Source of the DNA: Diadema setosum
Taxonomy: Eukaryota; Echinodermata; Echinoidea; Diadematoida; Diadematidae
NCBI RefSeq assembly: GCF_964275005.1
Contig: NC_092688.1
Coordinates: 18,816,403 to 18,880,402, forward strand
DNA length: 64,000 nucleotides
Direction: 5' to 3'
The notes beneath the pieces are model-generated. The model worked only from the letters and a program-made list of their open reading frames with translations, searched no databases and was not told the DNA's origin. The translations under genes were made by a program, and so were the position numbers. Shown here in pieces: positions 39,153 through 53,460 of this stretch; position 1 is the stretch's first letter, and each line of letters opens with the position of its first letter.

Positions 39153-41818
39153 TTTATAAACCATGTATAATATATATATACGTAGGCCTATTATATATTA
39201 ATGGAAGTGGTGATTTAATTTTTTTTTTTTTTTTTTATTTATTTTTTTTTTTTTTTTACAATTTTGCCGAAGTTGTGTAGGCGCTCTTATCCTCGAATTA
39301 CTCAAATGCTCTCAGTTGACTGTTTGCCTCTTTGAATTTTCATCCATCCAGTTTATTTATTTATTCATCCATTCATTCATTCATCCATCAATTGATTAAT
39401 TCGTCCATTTATTTATCTATTTATTCATTTATGCATTGATTCATTCATTAATTCATTTATCTATCTATTCATTTTTTCATCTATTCATTCAATTTATTCA
39501 TTCATCTATTCGTTTATTCATTCATCCATCCACCCATTCATTCATTCATACATTCATACATTAATTCCATCTCAAACAAAACATAATGTAAATAGACCCT
39601 AATTTTTTTTTTTCAGCAGATATAAGTGCATATATCGAGCGCTTAGAGACATTTCATGTGATAATGCGCCATGTAAATGTTGTGAATTATTGCTATATAT
39701 CGCAGTTACAAGATATTAGTGAAATTCATGAATATGCCATTAATGAGGAAGGTGAAAAGAAAAATCAAAATAGCTTTCTGAAAATGTGAACATGTCGGAG
39801 ATGGGGAGGAATGCTAACAAAGAGCAGTGCTTGTAGGATTGCATTTCCCCAAACATGATAAAACAATATTATTGACCTTATATTTTTAACATGAAAAGCG
39901 GAATTATATAACCAAATTACATGTGAACTAAGAATACAAACCTATACATAACTAGCCCTAAACAAACACCCAGACAAATCCTAACACTAACACTCATGCA
40001 GAAAAAGGAAATATAATAGAAGAGGAAGAAAAAGAAGAGAGGGAGAGAGAGAGAGAGAAGAATAACATGATGTAACAGAAAAAAAAAACGGTCGATAGCG
40101 AAGACAAAAAGTGACGGATGAACGGAGCTGCTGAGCAATACGCTAAATGTTAAGGAAAATTTAAAGTTAAACGTTTAATCCGCTGCTTTTGCAACTGTTG
40201 ACAAATGAACAGAGGGATTTTTCCCTTTCTTTTGAGTTGTGGGAATATATTTTGGTGAGTTATGTCTAACCTTGAAAAAAAAATACAATTAAATATATGA
40301 CCTATCAATGCGGGGTCTGTTATATCAACATCATCCAATTTTATTCTTGTTATTCAGGGTTTACAAATTATTTTGATTGATAGCGCTGCATATTATATTT
40401 CCAAGTCTTATTCACATCATATTCAAAACGGGATATCTGATTCATATAATCCTATTTTCTTCGTTCATTTTCTTTTTTTTTCCCTCAATATTCTTGACAG
40501 ACTATAGCTGTAACCGCTGTGACTGCAGGTGTGAGTTATGCTCTGTGAAAAAGGACTACCTGGTCTGCAACTTTTAACTTCTTTTTTTTTTTAATAGTTG
40601 GGCGATGACTTTAGGAGGAAATGGCTATGTTGAACCATCTCACAACCGCTTAATCCGTGAAGTTTATTGACAGAATAATGAGATCGGATATTGTTATCAG
40701 CATGAAAAAGAACATGACCTGTGTGAACATAAAATGTGGTGGATGTGTCGTGGTTGTGTGAGCACTTTATTAAGATGAAGCAAAAAATGCTAAAATGTAC
40801 TGTTAATATTCCGTTACGGTTGAAACGATGGGCGGTAAAACGACAACAGCAATAAAATGTGTACCAGAAACAGAGGTTTTATTAAATCTCACTTTACAGA
40901 CCCCAGAATGATTCTTCGTGACTTCTGAAAAGTGACCATTCTGTCTTCAATGTGTACTCGCTCTGAAGACTTGACAGATTTTTTTTTCATTTTCGGACGG
41001 TAGCGAAGAAACCCCTTACCAAATAATTTTGCCCAAAACTTTCTGCGTTAAAAAGTTACGTATCTCTTGAAGGGGGCAGTCATTTAAGTTCATGAACAGC
41101 AGGAGACAATGTAATGATGTACACAGATGACCAATAATAACTCAAAACAAAATATATAAATTGACTTGAGTTAGTCTTGCATTTTGAGGGGATATGCAGT
41201 ATAGATAACATCGGCAATATCGGCTATAGAATGTGAAGATGAAAGTCAAGTCGATTGTATAGGCATAGCGTGAAGGAAAAAAAAAAAATCTCCCCGAAAC
41301 ATTGCATTGATTGCCACTTTACATAGGTGGTATTCAAATTCATACTCCTACCAAACTTTTATTCCCATCACTCTAAGAAACAGAAGATCAACATGAGTTA
41401 CGTTTAGATGAACTAGAAAAAAAAATGATTAACAAAAAATAGATTGAATGATAGAAAAATTAATTCTTGTTTTTTTTTTCGATCAAAACGAATGCTATCC
41501 AAAACAAATTAACAATAAACAGTTCGTAATGATAATGATTTCTTCAGCAAGTGAAGTACGAAACATTGCCTTAATCATGATGATTGTTTTTATCCCAAAA
41601 TGTGTTTTCGGAATAACATTAAATGTAGGCATCTATACGTACTAACTGGCTGTAAGATTTCAGTTGAAGAATATATAGGATTCATCCAAATGTACCTTCT
41701 TATTGAAGCCACAATTAAATTTCGATACATGCATGTTTGGTGTCTTTTAATTTGGATTTCTCTTATTCACCATTATAAAATCTTCTCGAAAGGAAAGTAG
41801 GTACATACACCCCACGAC
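39150..41818. other. Non-coding AT-rich stretch
   Basis: Poly-T at 39218-39258, then a long (ATTC)n-like microsatellite (about 39355-39570). No exon with a family match was found; short open frames at 39917-40577 and 41448-41800 show no motif. Confidence 0.45.
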
Positions 41819-42450
41819 TTAAAGGGAAAAATCCAGTCCAAATATACTGAAGTTAATTTGATAAAAAGAGTAAAGTCGTACGAATTTAACGGTAAAAATT
41901 TGACTGATATTGGATGAAAAATATGGAAGTTATGACATTTTGAAGTTTTGCTAATTTCTGCAAAACAGTTCTTGTACAGTTGCTATGAATATGAGAGAGC
42001 TAACCATGGTTTGGCCATAAAATGAGAGAGCTAACTAAGTCATACCCTCACAATTTTCCATTGACCGTGTACAAAAAATGACGAAAATTCAATGTTTATG
42101 TCGTTTAAGTCTGAAACATGATGTTATTCTTGGTTGAATAACTACAGAATAGTGATCAATTAGATATACCAGGATTTTAGCCTCGGGTATAACTGCGTTT
42201 GAATGAAAAACTGGAAATTTCAAAATTTTATGTACAAAGCATATAATGGCAAGTTATGAGGGGATGCCATGCTCACTTTGCATTTGCATGTTCATATTGA
42301 CCGTTCAAAAACTGTTTCCTGAAAAAAATTAGCGAAATTTCGAAATGTCATAACTTCCTTATTTTTCACCCAACTTCGATCAAAATTTTACCGTTGAATT
42401 CTCTCTTTCTTATCAGACTAACTTATATTTGGACTGGATTACCCCTTTAA
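41819..42450. mobile_element. TIR element TTAAAGGGAAAAATCCAGTCC
   Basis: 632 bp. The left end TTAAAGGGAAAAATCCAGTC and right end GACTGGATTACCCCTTTAA are inverted repeats. Further inside, AAATATGGAAGTTATGACAT mirrors ATGTCATAACTTCCTTATTT, so the TIRs extend about 130 bp with gaps. No coding frame. Confidence 0.75.
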
Positions 42451-44783
42451 GAATTCGGCAGCTCGCCTTTCAGTAAAAAAGAATCAGGCCACGTACACTC
42501 AAAAAAAAAAGAAGAAGAAGAAAGTAAACACTTTTTCAAGTTTATATTTTCTCATAGAATATTTGAGTAAAAGGTGATGTATTATACACCATTTGAAAGG
42601 TATTTAATTGGCTGTAGCAACCTGGTAGGTCAATAAAAATGGAAACTTTATGCATGCATGAGTGAATACCATTTTTTTCTCTTCCAAGGCACAAAAGTGA
42701 AAATTGCGAAAATGAACAAGTTGTCATTCATCAGTTCATGCGTAAGTGCTATTCCAATAAGAACAAAAGACAAATTTAACACAACAAAGAACATGAATTA
42801 AGTTGCAAAAATAAACCTGTGATCTTTATATATCTTTGAAGCCCAAAAGATCAATAAAGGCTAAAAATAATGGGAGGATAATATGATAATAAAATAATGG
42901 TATAGGAAGCAATATAAATAAAAATGATAGGAATTCGAATTGATTTCTCAAATTAGAAAAATTATAAATACTATTTCGTTCTTAAATTTGTCTCATGAAT
43001 TCTTAAATCATAAATTAAAAGAATTACAAAAAAGGTATTATGTTCATTTAATCATCTTTGTGCCCTTACTCCCTTTGTCAAGTAAAGTTTGAGTTGATAT
43101 AAAATTCTTATTTTTCCCCTTTTAGTTACCCACTTTGAGTTTGTTTGAGGTTATAAAGAGATAAAGAGAACGGAAGCTTACTTTTGCTATTTCACTCATG
43201 TCTCTCATTATCTTAAACTGGTCTTTTGTTATCACTGCTATCTTGAAGGACATTTGCAAAAGAAAGAGAACATGTTATTTTTTTTTTTAATTTTGACTTT
43301 TGCGCCTTAGCGGACATAAGCGAATGTGTTCACTCAGGCTAAAATATTTCCTTTAATTTTGACAGACTAGGTTGATAGCCACTTAAATAATCTTCAATAT
43401 AGCATTACGATTAAGTGATTTTTGTCAAAATTTGCTAAGAAAACTATGAACTCGAAAAAGTGTTTACTTATCTTTTTTTTTTTTTTTTTTTGCTGAGTAT
43501 ATATCGCCAGTTCTAAAAGCTCTTCACCAGTTCCTAATAAACATACAATATCTTTTGAAATTAATAGTGTTGCAGATTATCAATCATGCTATACGAGCAT
43601 AGCCACCATTATTTTAATCGTTATGATGAAAATGATGACGACGATGATGATGATAGTTATCGTTATTATTATTGCTGTTAGACGTTTTCCCAGCCAATTT
43701 AATTTGTTTTTGTCTCTCAATTTCATATTAGAAGCATTCATTTTTCGTCAAATTTGCCGAGGCATCGAAATATCGTCTTTCAAAATCGTCGTTCAATTTG
43801 ACTAACCTGGCAACCGACTAGGGAAATGCGTATTCCAATGCATTGAATGCGTATAAATTTTCGGTAATGGTTACTCAACTTCGTCTCCACCTGTCACCAG
43901 CTCTATCCCGATTATCAAATTCGGAGATGGGCAAATACGTTCATAAAAAGAACTTTACAGTCAAACCTGTATGGCGTCTCATAAAAAATACATTACTATT
44001 ATGTACTGTATTTTAAATTGAATGTTAAAAACTTGTAAGACATGTACGTGGATCACACTTCATGATGCAAATAAGTATGTAAATTGAAGATCACAAAGCA
44101 GTACATGATGATCATAATCAAAATAAAGATGTCAAATGAATATGACAAGCGTTATGATAAACTTTATGTAAATAAAGATGTAAACTATAACGAGATTTAA
44201 AAAGCCATGTGATGACATTACGAAATGAGGATTCTATATCGCAGTTTGTTTGGGAAAAAATGAGAAAGAATCAGGATGTTTAGATCAACAAATGCTGATG
44301 ATGGTGATGAATATGATAAAAAGTAAAAGTCAAAGACAATGATTAGCTGGACGTTATCACTCTTCAGTATTGCTTGTTTATAAGTAAACGTGCTTTACGA
44401 AATTGAATGCTCAATGGTGAAAATAGCTTGCTCAAAAACGAAATTGAAAGTGCTTATCAAGCACATCGCACTATTTTGATTGCACAAACTTGGAAATCCT
44501 GCCAAAACACGATATTAAATCCGAACATTACATCCGGATTTGTGACCATCGATTTGGATGTTTTAAAACGAACTCGAAAGCATTACTGTAAGGGGGAAAT
44601 GATTTCACCAAAGTCACTGCACCGCTTTGAATACGAATTTGAATTCACGTAAGATAAAAATATATAACAATTGTACGAAATCGGCGTTGAAAATGTAAAT
44701 GATAACTATTGTTATTATTATTATTATCATTATTATTATTATTATCATTATTATTATCATCATCATCATTTCTCCCACCGGTT

Positions 44784-44815
<32 letters not shown>

Positions 44816-45690
44816 TTTGCTTGGTTGATTTATATTCTGCCTCTTAAAACATGTCATTACAAAATAACATCTTTTATAATTATTTTCCAATATATTTGAC
44901 GACAATTTAAACAGAATTTGCGAACTTATTATCGTCGAAGAATAGTCAGTGTCAAAGAAAAGGAATAGTCATGAAAGGAGAAAAAGCATCAAACTGTAAA
45001 TCTTAATATAACCTTATGCTCGAAATGATGGTGGTCATAATCACTATTCCCAATAATCATAAAAAAATACCACAAATGGTAAGCAGCAGCAGGTACTAAG
45101 AAGCAATCGATTTCAGGTAAGAAGATCGTGGCATCTTGAAAATAGTTGACCTACCTGATATCCAACCAGCTCTTCCATTGCGAAGGTGCAGAGTGATAGG
45201 GAAGAGCCTTCGCATATTGCACGCAAACAGGTTCATCGACTCCTTTGCGAGTCGTGGTCTATGCATAATAAAGAATGAAATGCGCATGCGTGATTAAAGC
45301 CTGCGTCATTAGTTATTCCCAGTCGGTCTCCTCTGAAAGAACTCTTTATATACGCACCCCTGTCGAACAGTAATTACCATGTAACCAGTGAATTCAACAG
45401 TGATGGCAGTAGACATATGCAACATTTTCACACAAGCAATTTGTAGCCTGCATTTGTGTATTTCTACATAAATTCTCATAAATTCACATAGATTTCTCCC
45501 AATACTATTTTCCCGATTATTGTTTACTGCACACCATATACACACCCACCTCTCGCTAAAGCTATGGGTGAACCACGTATATCTTATACAGGGGATATAA
45601 TTATATATATATATACATATATACAAATCATGACATATATTATGTGAATTGTGACCGTAGATCTGCACAGAAACAATGCTTAAATACCAA
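42451..45690. other. Non-coding AT-rich stretch
   Basis: (ATT)n at 44714-44770, several T-rich runs and a poly-T at 43474-43491. An NRF1-like palindrome TGCGCATGCG lies at 45281-45290. No reliable exon. Confidence 0.4.
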
Positions 45691-47257
45691 GCGAAATAAG
45701 ACAGAGAGAACAAGAAAGATGCAGTTTTAAGAGAAGGAAAGACATTTCCGTCTTTAGTTGAATACTATAGAAATTTCAAATGCAATATTCATCTTGGTAT
45801 TCAATGTGCCTGCATGGTTGGTGATCACTAGCGAGGATCACTAGTGGGTTCACCATCCGAAGCTGAGGCGATGACACCAGGTGTACACGACTCCATCACT
45901 GGAGACGTGTAAAATTATCTGATGTTATTTGTATTCTATTCATAATGCAAAATTTTTATCATATGTCTGGAATCAGTATTTTCATCTTATCATGACCCAG
46001 CTGTCCGTTAATTGGCCGGTGCAGCTTACGGCGTGACCCATGCAGAAGAAAAGAGAATACTAGTTACCTTTATCACGTTTCCAAAACGTACGTCAATTGA
46101 TAGATTCATTACCGTCTGGTAGTAAGGAGTTGTATAGAAGTGAGCTTCTAGAGCTTTGGTAGTATAGAAGCTGTGGTTGGAAAAGAGGAAGACTTAGGAT
46201 GGAAAACGAGTGGGAGTGGATGTGGTAGTGGATTAAAAGTAGTAACGTGTATATTTGTAAATGTAATGACAAACTCTATCATTGAAACAATTAGGATAAA
46301 AGTAATTCTGTCCCAAGGAGGAGGTCAGTCTGTATTTAAATAGTTCATGATTATTACAATACTGTAGTATTCTTCCATACCACTCTCTGTGTTCCCTTCT
46401 CTACCGTCTCCACTACAGTGCAACTTCAACTTCCAGCCAATCTCTGTCCCCCACTCTTCATTTTTTGCCCTCCTTACAACTCCCAAATGTCGCTTCCCTT
46501 TTCAATCCTCCTCTTTCTAGGTTCTTCTTCTTCCAAGCAACGATATGGTGTCACCGCAAACCTTTCTCCCTTATTTACGTCACCATGGAAACCTTCAAGT
46601 AACACATAATAGTGTAGTACTATAGTAGTTAGAAAAAGTAGTGGAGATGGTAGTAGCAACAGTAGTAGTAGTAGTAGTAGCAGTAGTAGTAATAGTAGGT
46701 CAATTTGTGGTTGAATAGTTCATGACTATTATTACAATAGTGCAGTAATATAATAGTAGTTAGTAAATGTAGTAGAAGTAGCGGAGATGGTATAAGTATC
46801 AACAGTAGAAGTAGAGTATAGTAGTAGCAGTAGTAGTAGTAGTAGGTCAATCTATGGTTGAATAGTTTATGATTATTACAATAGTGCAGTACTTAGTGCA
46901 GTAGTTAGTACAAACAGTAGGAGTGATGGAGATGGTAGTAGCAACAGTATAATAGTGATATATTCGCAGTAGTAGTGATATAGTAGTAGTAGTTGTAGCA
47001 GTAGTAGTAGTAGTAGTAGTAGAGGTAACCAGTAGTAGTAGTTGTAGCAGTAGTAGTAGTAGTAGTAGTAGAGGTAACCAGTAGTAGTATGGTAGTAGTA
47101 GTAGTTGTAGTAGTAGTAGTAGTAGTGGTAGTAGTAGTAGTAGTAGGTCAATCTGTGGTTGAATTGTTCATGATTATTACCATAGTGCAGTACTTGTAGT
47201 TAGTAGAAGTATATGGTAGTAGCAACAGTAGTAGTAAAAAATAGCACATAGTAGTAT

Positions 47258-47294
<37 letters not shown>

Positions 47295-47461
47295 TGTTGT
47301 TGTTGTTGTTGTTGTTGTTGTAATAGTACTTTACAGTACTGTGTGTGGGTAGAGTTTTAGAACTTTTGGAGAAAGAAAGAGACAGAGAGAACATGAAAGA
47401 TGCAGTTTTAAGAGAAGGCAAGAAATTTCCGTCTTTAATTGCATAGGAAAGAAATTTCAAC
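45691..47461. repeat. Copy A of a 1.7-kb low-copy repeat with (GTA)n
   Basis: Begins with AGACAGAGAGAACAAGAAAG ATGCAGTTTTAAGAG-like text. It then has the phrase TTCAATGTGCCTGCATGGTT (45800) and GGATCACTAGTGGGTTCACC, a (GTA)n-rich part (about 46650-47300) and a second GTGTGTGGGTAGAGTTTTAG start at 47341. The same order recurs at 51576-52680, 55083-56768 and 56769-57800. Confidence 0.8.
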
Positions 47462-48435
47462 TGGAGGGTTGAATCGGGAGAGAGGGTGGGATATACAGTA
47501 CATCTTTTTCGTGCATCCAAATATATGGACGACGCTTTCCCTGAGACTTTGGAGAGAACTGTTGTTGTTGTTGTTTTTGTTTTTGTTTTCCTCGTCACCT
47601 TTTGTAAGCATGGTATTCAGTTCGCATAAAGCTGTTGCCTCGTCTGCCCCTGCGAGGGTTATCAGTATTACTATATCGTTCACTTATTTCAGCAGTTGTC
47701 CGACATGCGTAATGTCAGCAAATTAATTTAACTTAATTATTTTATGCCCCTTGTGTATGATGTAATGAATGTCAGACTTTCGGATTTTTGTAATATTATA
47801 CTACATATCTGTCCAAGAAATGAAAGGGGGTTTTATTTTTCATTTTCATTTTTGAACGCATCTATTTTGCATACACTTTACATGTTTTTTAATCCAATAA
47901 ATCAATAGCTATTAAGATAATTCTCATAATTATTTCCTACAAACAACAAATCTGTCCAAATTCGGGAGCTATCTCTTTGTCCGTTTACATGCTTTGTACT
48001 GGTCCTGTCAAAGTTCTTTTACAGACTTTGACTATATCTGTGTACGCTTTCTTCCTGTGTTGTTTATGCATTGTATGTTCTTTACCTGTGCTGTTTATGT
48101 ATTCTATGTTTTTAATTATTTTGCCAGAAATCTATGTCTATATGAATTTGCCTACTCGCTGTACTATCCGTGAACCCGGGTTTGTTCGTGCTTCCCTTGT
48201 GCCAATATATTTTATTCCTTTACAAACTCGTCAGTTGACATGCCTTCATATACTTTATGACTCTCCTTATGGCTAATCGACTCAATGCAGCATTTGATTC
48301 CCTCGATGATGATGAACTCTTTGATTTGTTTAGACGCTCCCCTTCGAAATTAAGTCGGAATAAGTTACATTCGTCTGCTTTTTTTTTTTGATAATCTTAT
48401 TGCCAACAATGTTAACTTATCTTCAAAAGATATAC

Positions 48436-49210
48436 ATGTAATGATTTTGATTTTGAATATGACTCCACTCAAACTCCTAAGTATGTCATAGTTCATGAAT
48501 TTAAAGATTTTACAAATAGTTTTTCACAATGCACATTTTCTATGTTACATTTGAATATAAGGAGTATTTATAAACATTTTGATGAATTACAGATATTATT
48601 AGATAGTCAAAATAAATATCAAATTTCAGTAATAGGTTTAACTGAAACATGGTTATCATCTGATGATAATTTGCCGTATGCATTAAATGGTTATGATTTT
48701 ATTGTTAATAACAGAGTGAACAGGACTGGTGGTGGGGTTGCGTTTTATTTATCTCAAAAATTAGAATTTAGTGTTTGTGGTGAACTGAATATTATGAATG
48801 ATAGAGTCCCTGTTTGTGGAAATTATCATTCCGCAACGTAAAAAACATTATAATTGGTATTGTTTATAGACCCCAAGTTCAAGTTCTAAAGATTTTTTGG
48901 ATTGTATAACAAATTTATTAAAAAGCCCTTTTTTATTGATAAAAGTATTTTCATAATGGGTGATTTTAATATTGATTTGATTAAGAATGATGATAATACA
49001 TCTCAAGAATTTCTTGAAATGTTTTTGTCAGCCTCTTTTTTTGCCATTAATTTCGAAACCAACTCGTAATACAAATCATTCCGCCACCCTCCTTGATAAT
49101 ATTTTTGCTAATTCTGCGCAGATTTTAAATTCTTCTATAATTTTATCTGATATTACTGATCATTTTCCTATTATAGCTTGTTCTGACCTTAAACACTGTG
49201 TTAATTAATT
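48436..49210 (+). pseudogene. LINE apurinic-like endonuclease, frameshifted
   Basis: SMLHLNIRSIYKHFDELQIL is followed by IGLTETWLSSDDNLPYALNG, the N-terminal EEP endonuclease motifs. After a break near 48841, VYRP and IFIMGDFNIDLIK follow. Then in another frame come LISKPTRNTNHSATLLDNIF and SDITDHFPI, where TDH replaces the usual SDH. At least two frame changes are needed to follow the domain. Confidence 0.85.
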
Positions 49211-49859
49211 TCATTTTTCTTCATCCAGACGTAGAGCTACACCAGAAAATTTGGCTAGCCTTGGTGCTAGCTTAGATAGGGCTGATTGGTCTAGTGTTTA
49301 CGATAATGAGGATATAAATGTATCGTATCGTATCGTATAGTCAGTTAATTATAAAACTTCCCCCAAATTACCATGCATTACAAAATTTCTTCTTCGTTCA
49401 ATAAATAGGAAAAATCGGTTATATTATGAATTCAAAATGAAAAAAAAAACTGAGAAGTCAAAAAATGAATACACGGTTCTATTTTTTTTTCGTTCCAATA
49501 ACAGAATATGAAATAATAGATATTGTTATTGCAATGAATAACAAGTGAAGTGCCGGTTATGACGATATCAGTAATTTTATTTTAAAGAGAATTATATCTT
49601 CAATTGCTGACCCACTTTCATATATTTTCAATAAATCCATATTTAGTGGTGTTTTTCCTGATTTTATGAAAATAGCTAAGGTTTTCCTTTTATATAAAAA
49701 AAGGAAATGATTCTGATATAAGTAATTATAGACATATTTCTTTGCTTTCATCTTTATCTAAAATATTGGAAAAATTAATATTTACAAGTTTCATAATGTT
49801 TTTACAAATTCTCAATTTGGGTTTCGTCAGAAACATAGCACCATTCATGCCCTTTTAAA

Positions 49860-50982
49860 GTTTATTGACCACGCCGCGCATACTATTGGTAATCATTCTC
49901 ATCTTATTGGTATCTTCCTGGACTTCTCCAAGGCCTTCACTTTATAAACTGTCTCATTATGGAATTCGGGGGAAGGCCTTGGAGTGGTTCAGGAGTTACC
50001 TACAAAACCGAAAACAATACGTATCTCTGAACGAGAACAGCTCAAGTTTAAAAGTAATTAAATGTGGCGTCCCACAGGGTAGTTTATTAGGACCTTTACT
50101 TTTCATCATTTATATTAATGACTTTTGCAGATCATCTGACATACTCTCATTTATACTTTTTGCTGATGATTCAAATATTTTCTTTTCTCACCAAAATCCA
50201 GATACTCTTGGACGCATCGTTAATTCCGAATTGAAAAAAGTAACTCAGTGGATAAGTGCTAATAAATTATCACTTAATCTTCAGAAAACTAAGTATATGT
50301 TTTGTACTAATTTGATAGAAGATTTAGGCACAGATATTATTTTTGATGACACTTTGTTAGAACGAGTATCTCATATAAAATTCTTTGGTATCACAGTGGA
50401 CGATAAACTTTCGTGGAGGCCGCATATTACAAACATTTGTACAATAATTTCACGCAATATTGGTATTATTAATAGACTCAAGTTTCATATTCCATTGTCC
50501 TCTTTGTTGACGTTGTATTTTTTTCTCTAATTTTACCTTATCTTAATTACGGACTCTTAGCATGGGGAAGTGCCCATCAAACTTTACTAGATAAACTACT
50601 GTTATTACAAAAAAGGCTCTTTTTATTATTTGTGGCGTCCCGCCACGTTCCCATACAGAGCCATTATTTACTAAATATAAGATTTTGAAAATTAAAGATT
50701 TATATTTTTTTTCAACTTGGTCAGTTTATGTTTAAGTACAATGTAAATGCACTTCCCAGTATTTTTAATTCAATGTTCCCACGGAACCAGTCTTTTCATA
50801 ATTATCCTACTAGACAATCTAATGAGTTTCTTTTACCCCTCCTGAGAACTTTATTGGCTCAGAATACATTTACATACACCGGTCCTAGATTTTGGAACTC
50901 ACTAAGCTGTGAAATAAAAATTTCCCCATCTTTGTATTCTTTTAAGCGCAAGTTGAAATTTTTTCTATTAAATCCTCTCTGA
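49860..50982 (+). pseudogene. LINE reverse transcriptase, broken
   Basis: FLDFSKAF near 49917 is followed by a deletion that removes the usual TVDH segment. Then come LSHYGIRGKALEWFRSYLQN, VPQGSLLGPLLFIIYINDF, catalytic FADD (50157-50169) and ISANKLSLNLQKTKYMF. The frame stops at 50530, then C-terminal text (ILPYLNYGLLAWGSAH; YTGPRFWNSL) continues in other frames up to 50982. CR1/Rex-type by motif style. Confidence 0.87.
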
Positions 50983-51575
50983 TATGCTTTTTTTTCCCGT
51001 CAACCTCAGGGTTCATCATCCATCCACTAATATTCAATCACTGGTTTCATTATTACGTAATGAAGTAGACAAGTCATCACAATCCTTGCACAGCTGCATG
51101 CAGCGCCAACTCTATGAAGCACATTCTCTACCATCCCCTGTTCCATTTCCCTTGTTCAGTGTGTATAGGCATTCTCTCATTCTCTCCTTTTCTTTCGTTC
51201 CTTCCATTCTTTTCGTCTATTCTGGCAAGTTGTGTCATGTTGTTGTGTTTCTCCTATTTTGTCCCGTCCTGTCGTATATCATGTTTGTAACAAGTGTGTG
51301 TAAATAAGTAATTCATAAGTGTTAAGAGTGGTTCACATTATACAAGCTTTGCTTTTTAGTGGACCTCTCAATTCTTTTTTTTTTTTCAACTGAAGCATGA
51401 CTTTGTAATATTTTTTTTTGTCGCCAGTATGCGCTCTTATGTTCATCGGTATCATTTATCTATTGCAAAGGCAAATGTTGTGTTTATGATGCAATTCCTA
51501 ATTTATCTTATGTTATGTTTTGTTGGAGAAAGAAGAATGAAAATAAATGAATTGAAATTGAAATTGAATTGAATT

Positions 51576-52480
51576 GTTCATCTTGTTATTCAATGTGCCT
51601 GCATGGTTGGTGATCACTAGCGAGGATCACTAGTGGGTTCACCATCCGAAGCTGAGGCGATGGCACCAGGTGTACACGACTCCATCACTGGAGACGTGTA
51701 AAATTATCTGATGTTATTTGTATTCTATTCACAATGCAAAATTTTTATCATACGTCTGGAATCAGTATCTTCATCTTATCATGACCTAGCTGTCCGTTGA
51801 CCCGGGCAGCTTACCGTGTGACCCATGCAGAAGAAAAGAGAATAGCAGTAGCCTGACTGTTTCCAAAACGTACATCAAATTATAGATTTATCACCGTCTG
51901 GTAGTAAGGAGTTGTATAGAAATGAAGTTAGCTTTGACAATAGAAGCTGTGGTTGGAAAAGAGGAAGATTTTGGATATAAAACAAGTGGGAGTGGATCTG
52001 TTAGTGGAATAAAAGTAGTACGTAATGTATGTATTTGTACATGTAATGACAAACTCTATCATTGTTTTGGCACACATAGCAGTATTGACATATTAGTATA
52101 GTGATAGAAACAGGGATAGTAGTAATTGATATTTCTTTACCAAGGAGGAGGTCAGTCTGTGTTTAAATAGTTCGTGATTATTAAAATAGTGTATAGTATT
52201 CTTCCACGCCATCACTCTCTCTCTCTGTTACCTTCTCTAGGTATACCGTCTCCAGTATAGTGGAACTGCAACTTCCAGCCAATTACTGTCCCCCACTCTT
52301 CATTTTTTTTTTTTCATCCCTTTCAACTCCCAAATGTCGCTTCCCCCTTCAATCCTCCTCTTTCCAATCTTTTGTTCTGCCAAGACAAGATAATGGTGTC
52401 AAAGCAAACCATTCTCCCTTATTTACTAGTATTTACAAGTAACACATAATAGTGTAGTACTATAGTCATGATAGTAGTTA

Positions 52481-52514
<34 letters not shown>

Positions 52515-52680
52515 GAGTAGTAGTAGTAGTATAGTAGTGGTGGTAGTAGTAGTAGAAGTAGTAGGTCAATCTGTGGTTGAACAGTTCATGATTATTACAA
52601 TAGAGCAGTACTTGTAGTTACTAGAAGTAGTAGAAGTAATGGATATGGTAGTAGCAACAGTGGTAGTAGTATATTCATTT
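51576..52680. repeat. Copy B (right part) of the 1.7-kb repeat
   Basis: Resumes exactly where 47461 stops. CACTAGCGAGGATCACTAGT, the GAAGCTGAGGCGATGG phrase, then TTGGATATAAAACAAGTGGG and a short (GTA)n (about 52480-52565). Confidence 0.78.
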
Positions 52681-52682
52681 AG

Positions 52683-53460
52683 AAATCTACGCAAATCAAA
52701 TGTCAGAGAACAATTAGGATGCAAATAAGCGATTCTGCGACAGTTCAGTACCGTATTTCATTGATTTGTTGAATTCACTTTAATCAGATTGATAATTATA
52801 TAATTTGTATGGTATATTGTAAAAATCAAGTTGCAGATTGGTTGTATGTTACATGATTTACATTTTATTGTTCGGTCGCACTATCTATGAGGCATTATCT
52901 CTATAGACCTTCATACCTATTTTGCTCTCTCCTCTCTCTCCCTCTCGTTCTCGCTTCTTTCTTCCTATCTCTCTCTCTCTCTCTCCCTCTATTCAAACTA
53001 CTTTATGTGAAATAGTGCAAAGTTTTGTAATCACCATCCAAATATGGTTCCCAGCGGTTTCCAGTGTTTATTGGTTATCATTTGAGATTTGAGAAAATGG
53101 TTCCAAATGATATAAAGGTTTCCTACCCCATACCCCTATGTAAGAACATTAGACATTTACGTAAATCAAATATCTGAGAACAATTAAAATGCAAAACTCA
53201 GTGATTCCGTAACAGTACAGTACCGTATCTCATTGATTTGTTGAATTCATTGTAATCAGGTTGATAATAATATATTATTTGCATGGTATATTGTAAGAAT
53301 TAAGTTGTGCAGATTGGTTGTATGTTACATAATTTATATTTTATTGTTCGGTTGCACTATCTATGAGGCATTATGTAAATAGGCTTTTATACCTATCTCG
53401 CTCTCTATCCCCCTCTCTTCAAACTACTTTTATGCGAAATAGTGCAATAGTCATAATTTG
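52683..53460. repeat. 470-bp tandem duplication
   Basis: GCAAATCAAATGTCAGAGAAC at 52691 recurs as GTAAATCAAATATCTGAGAAC at 53161. CTATGAGGCATTAT and TTCAAACTACTTT follow in both. About 300 bp are shared, at moderate identity. Confidence 0.75.

Larger units (their letters stand above)
47462..51575 (+). mobile_element. CR1-like non-LTR retrotransposon (LINE), decayed
   Basis: It splits copy B of the surrounding repeat: the phrase GAAATTTCAA (47452-47461) should be followed by the text that resumes at 51576 (TTCATCTTGTTATTCAATG). Inside are an endonuclease (48541-49200) and a reverse transcriptase (about 49860-50980). The 3' end is AATTGAAATTGAAATTGAAT, a short A/T tandem tail typical of CR1/L2 elements. 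The 5' limit is inferred from the empty-site comparison. Confidence 0.75.

Noticed and set aside
45281..45290. NRF1-like site TGCGCATGCG as a promoter
   Set aside because: A single palindrome with no exon or other core elements nearby. The minus-strand frame upstream has no motif.
46629..47151. Tyr-rich frames over (GTA)n on the minus strand
   Set aside because: Translation of a trinucleotide repeat.
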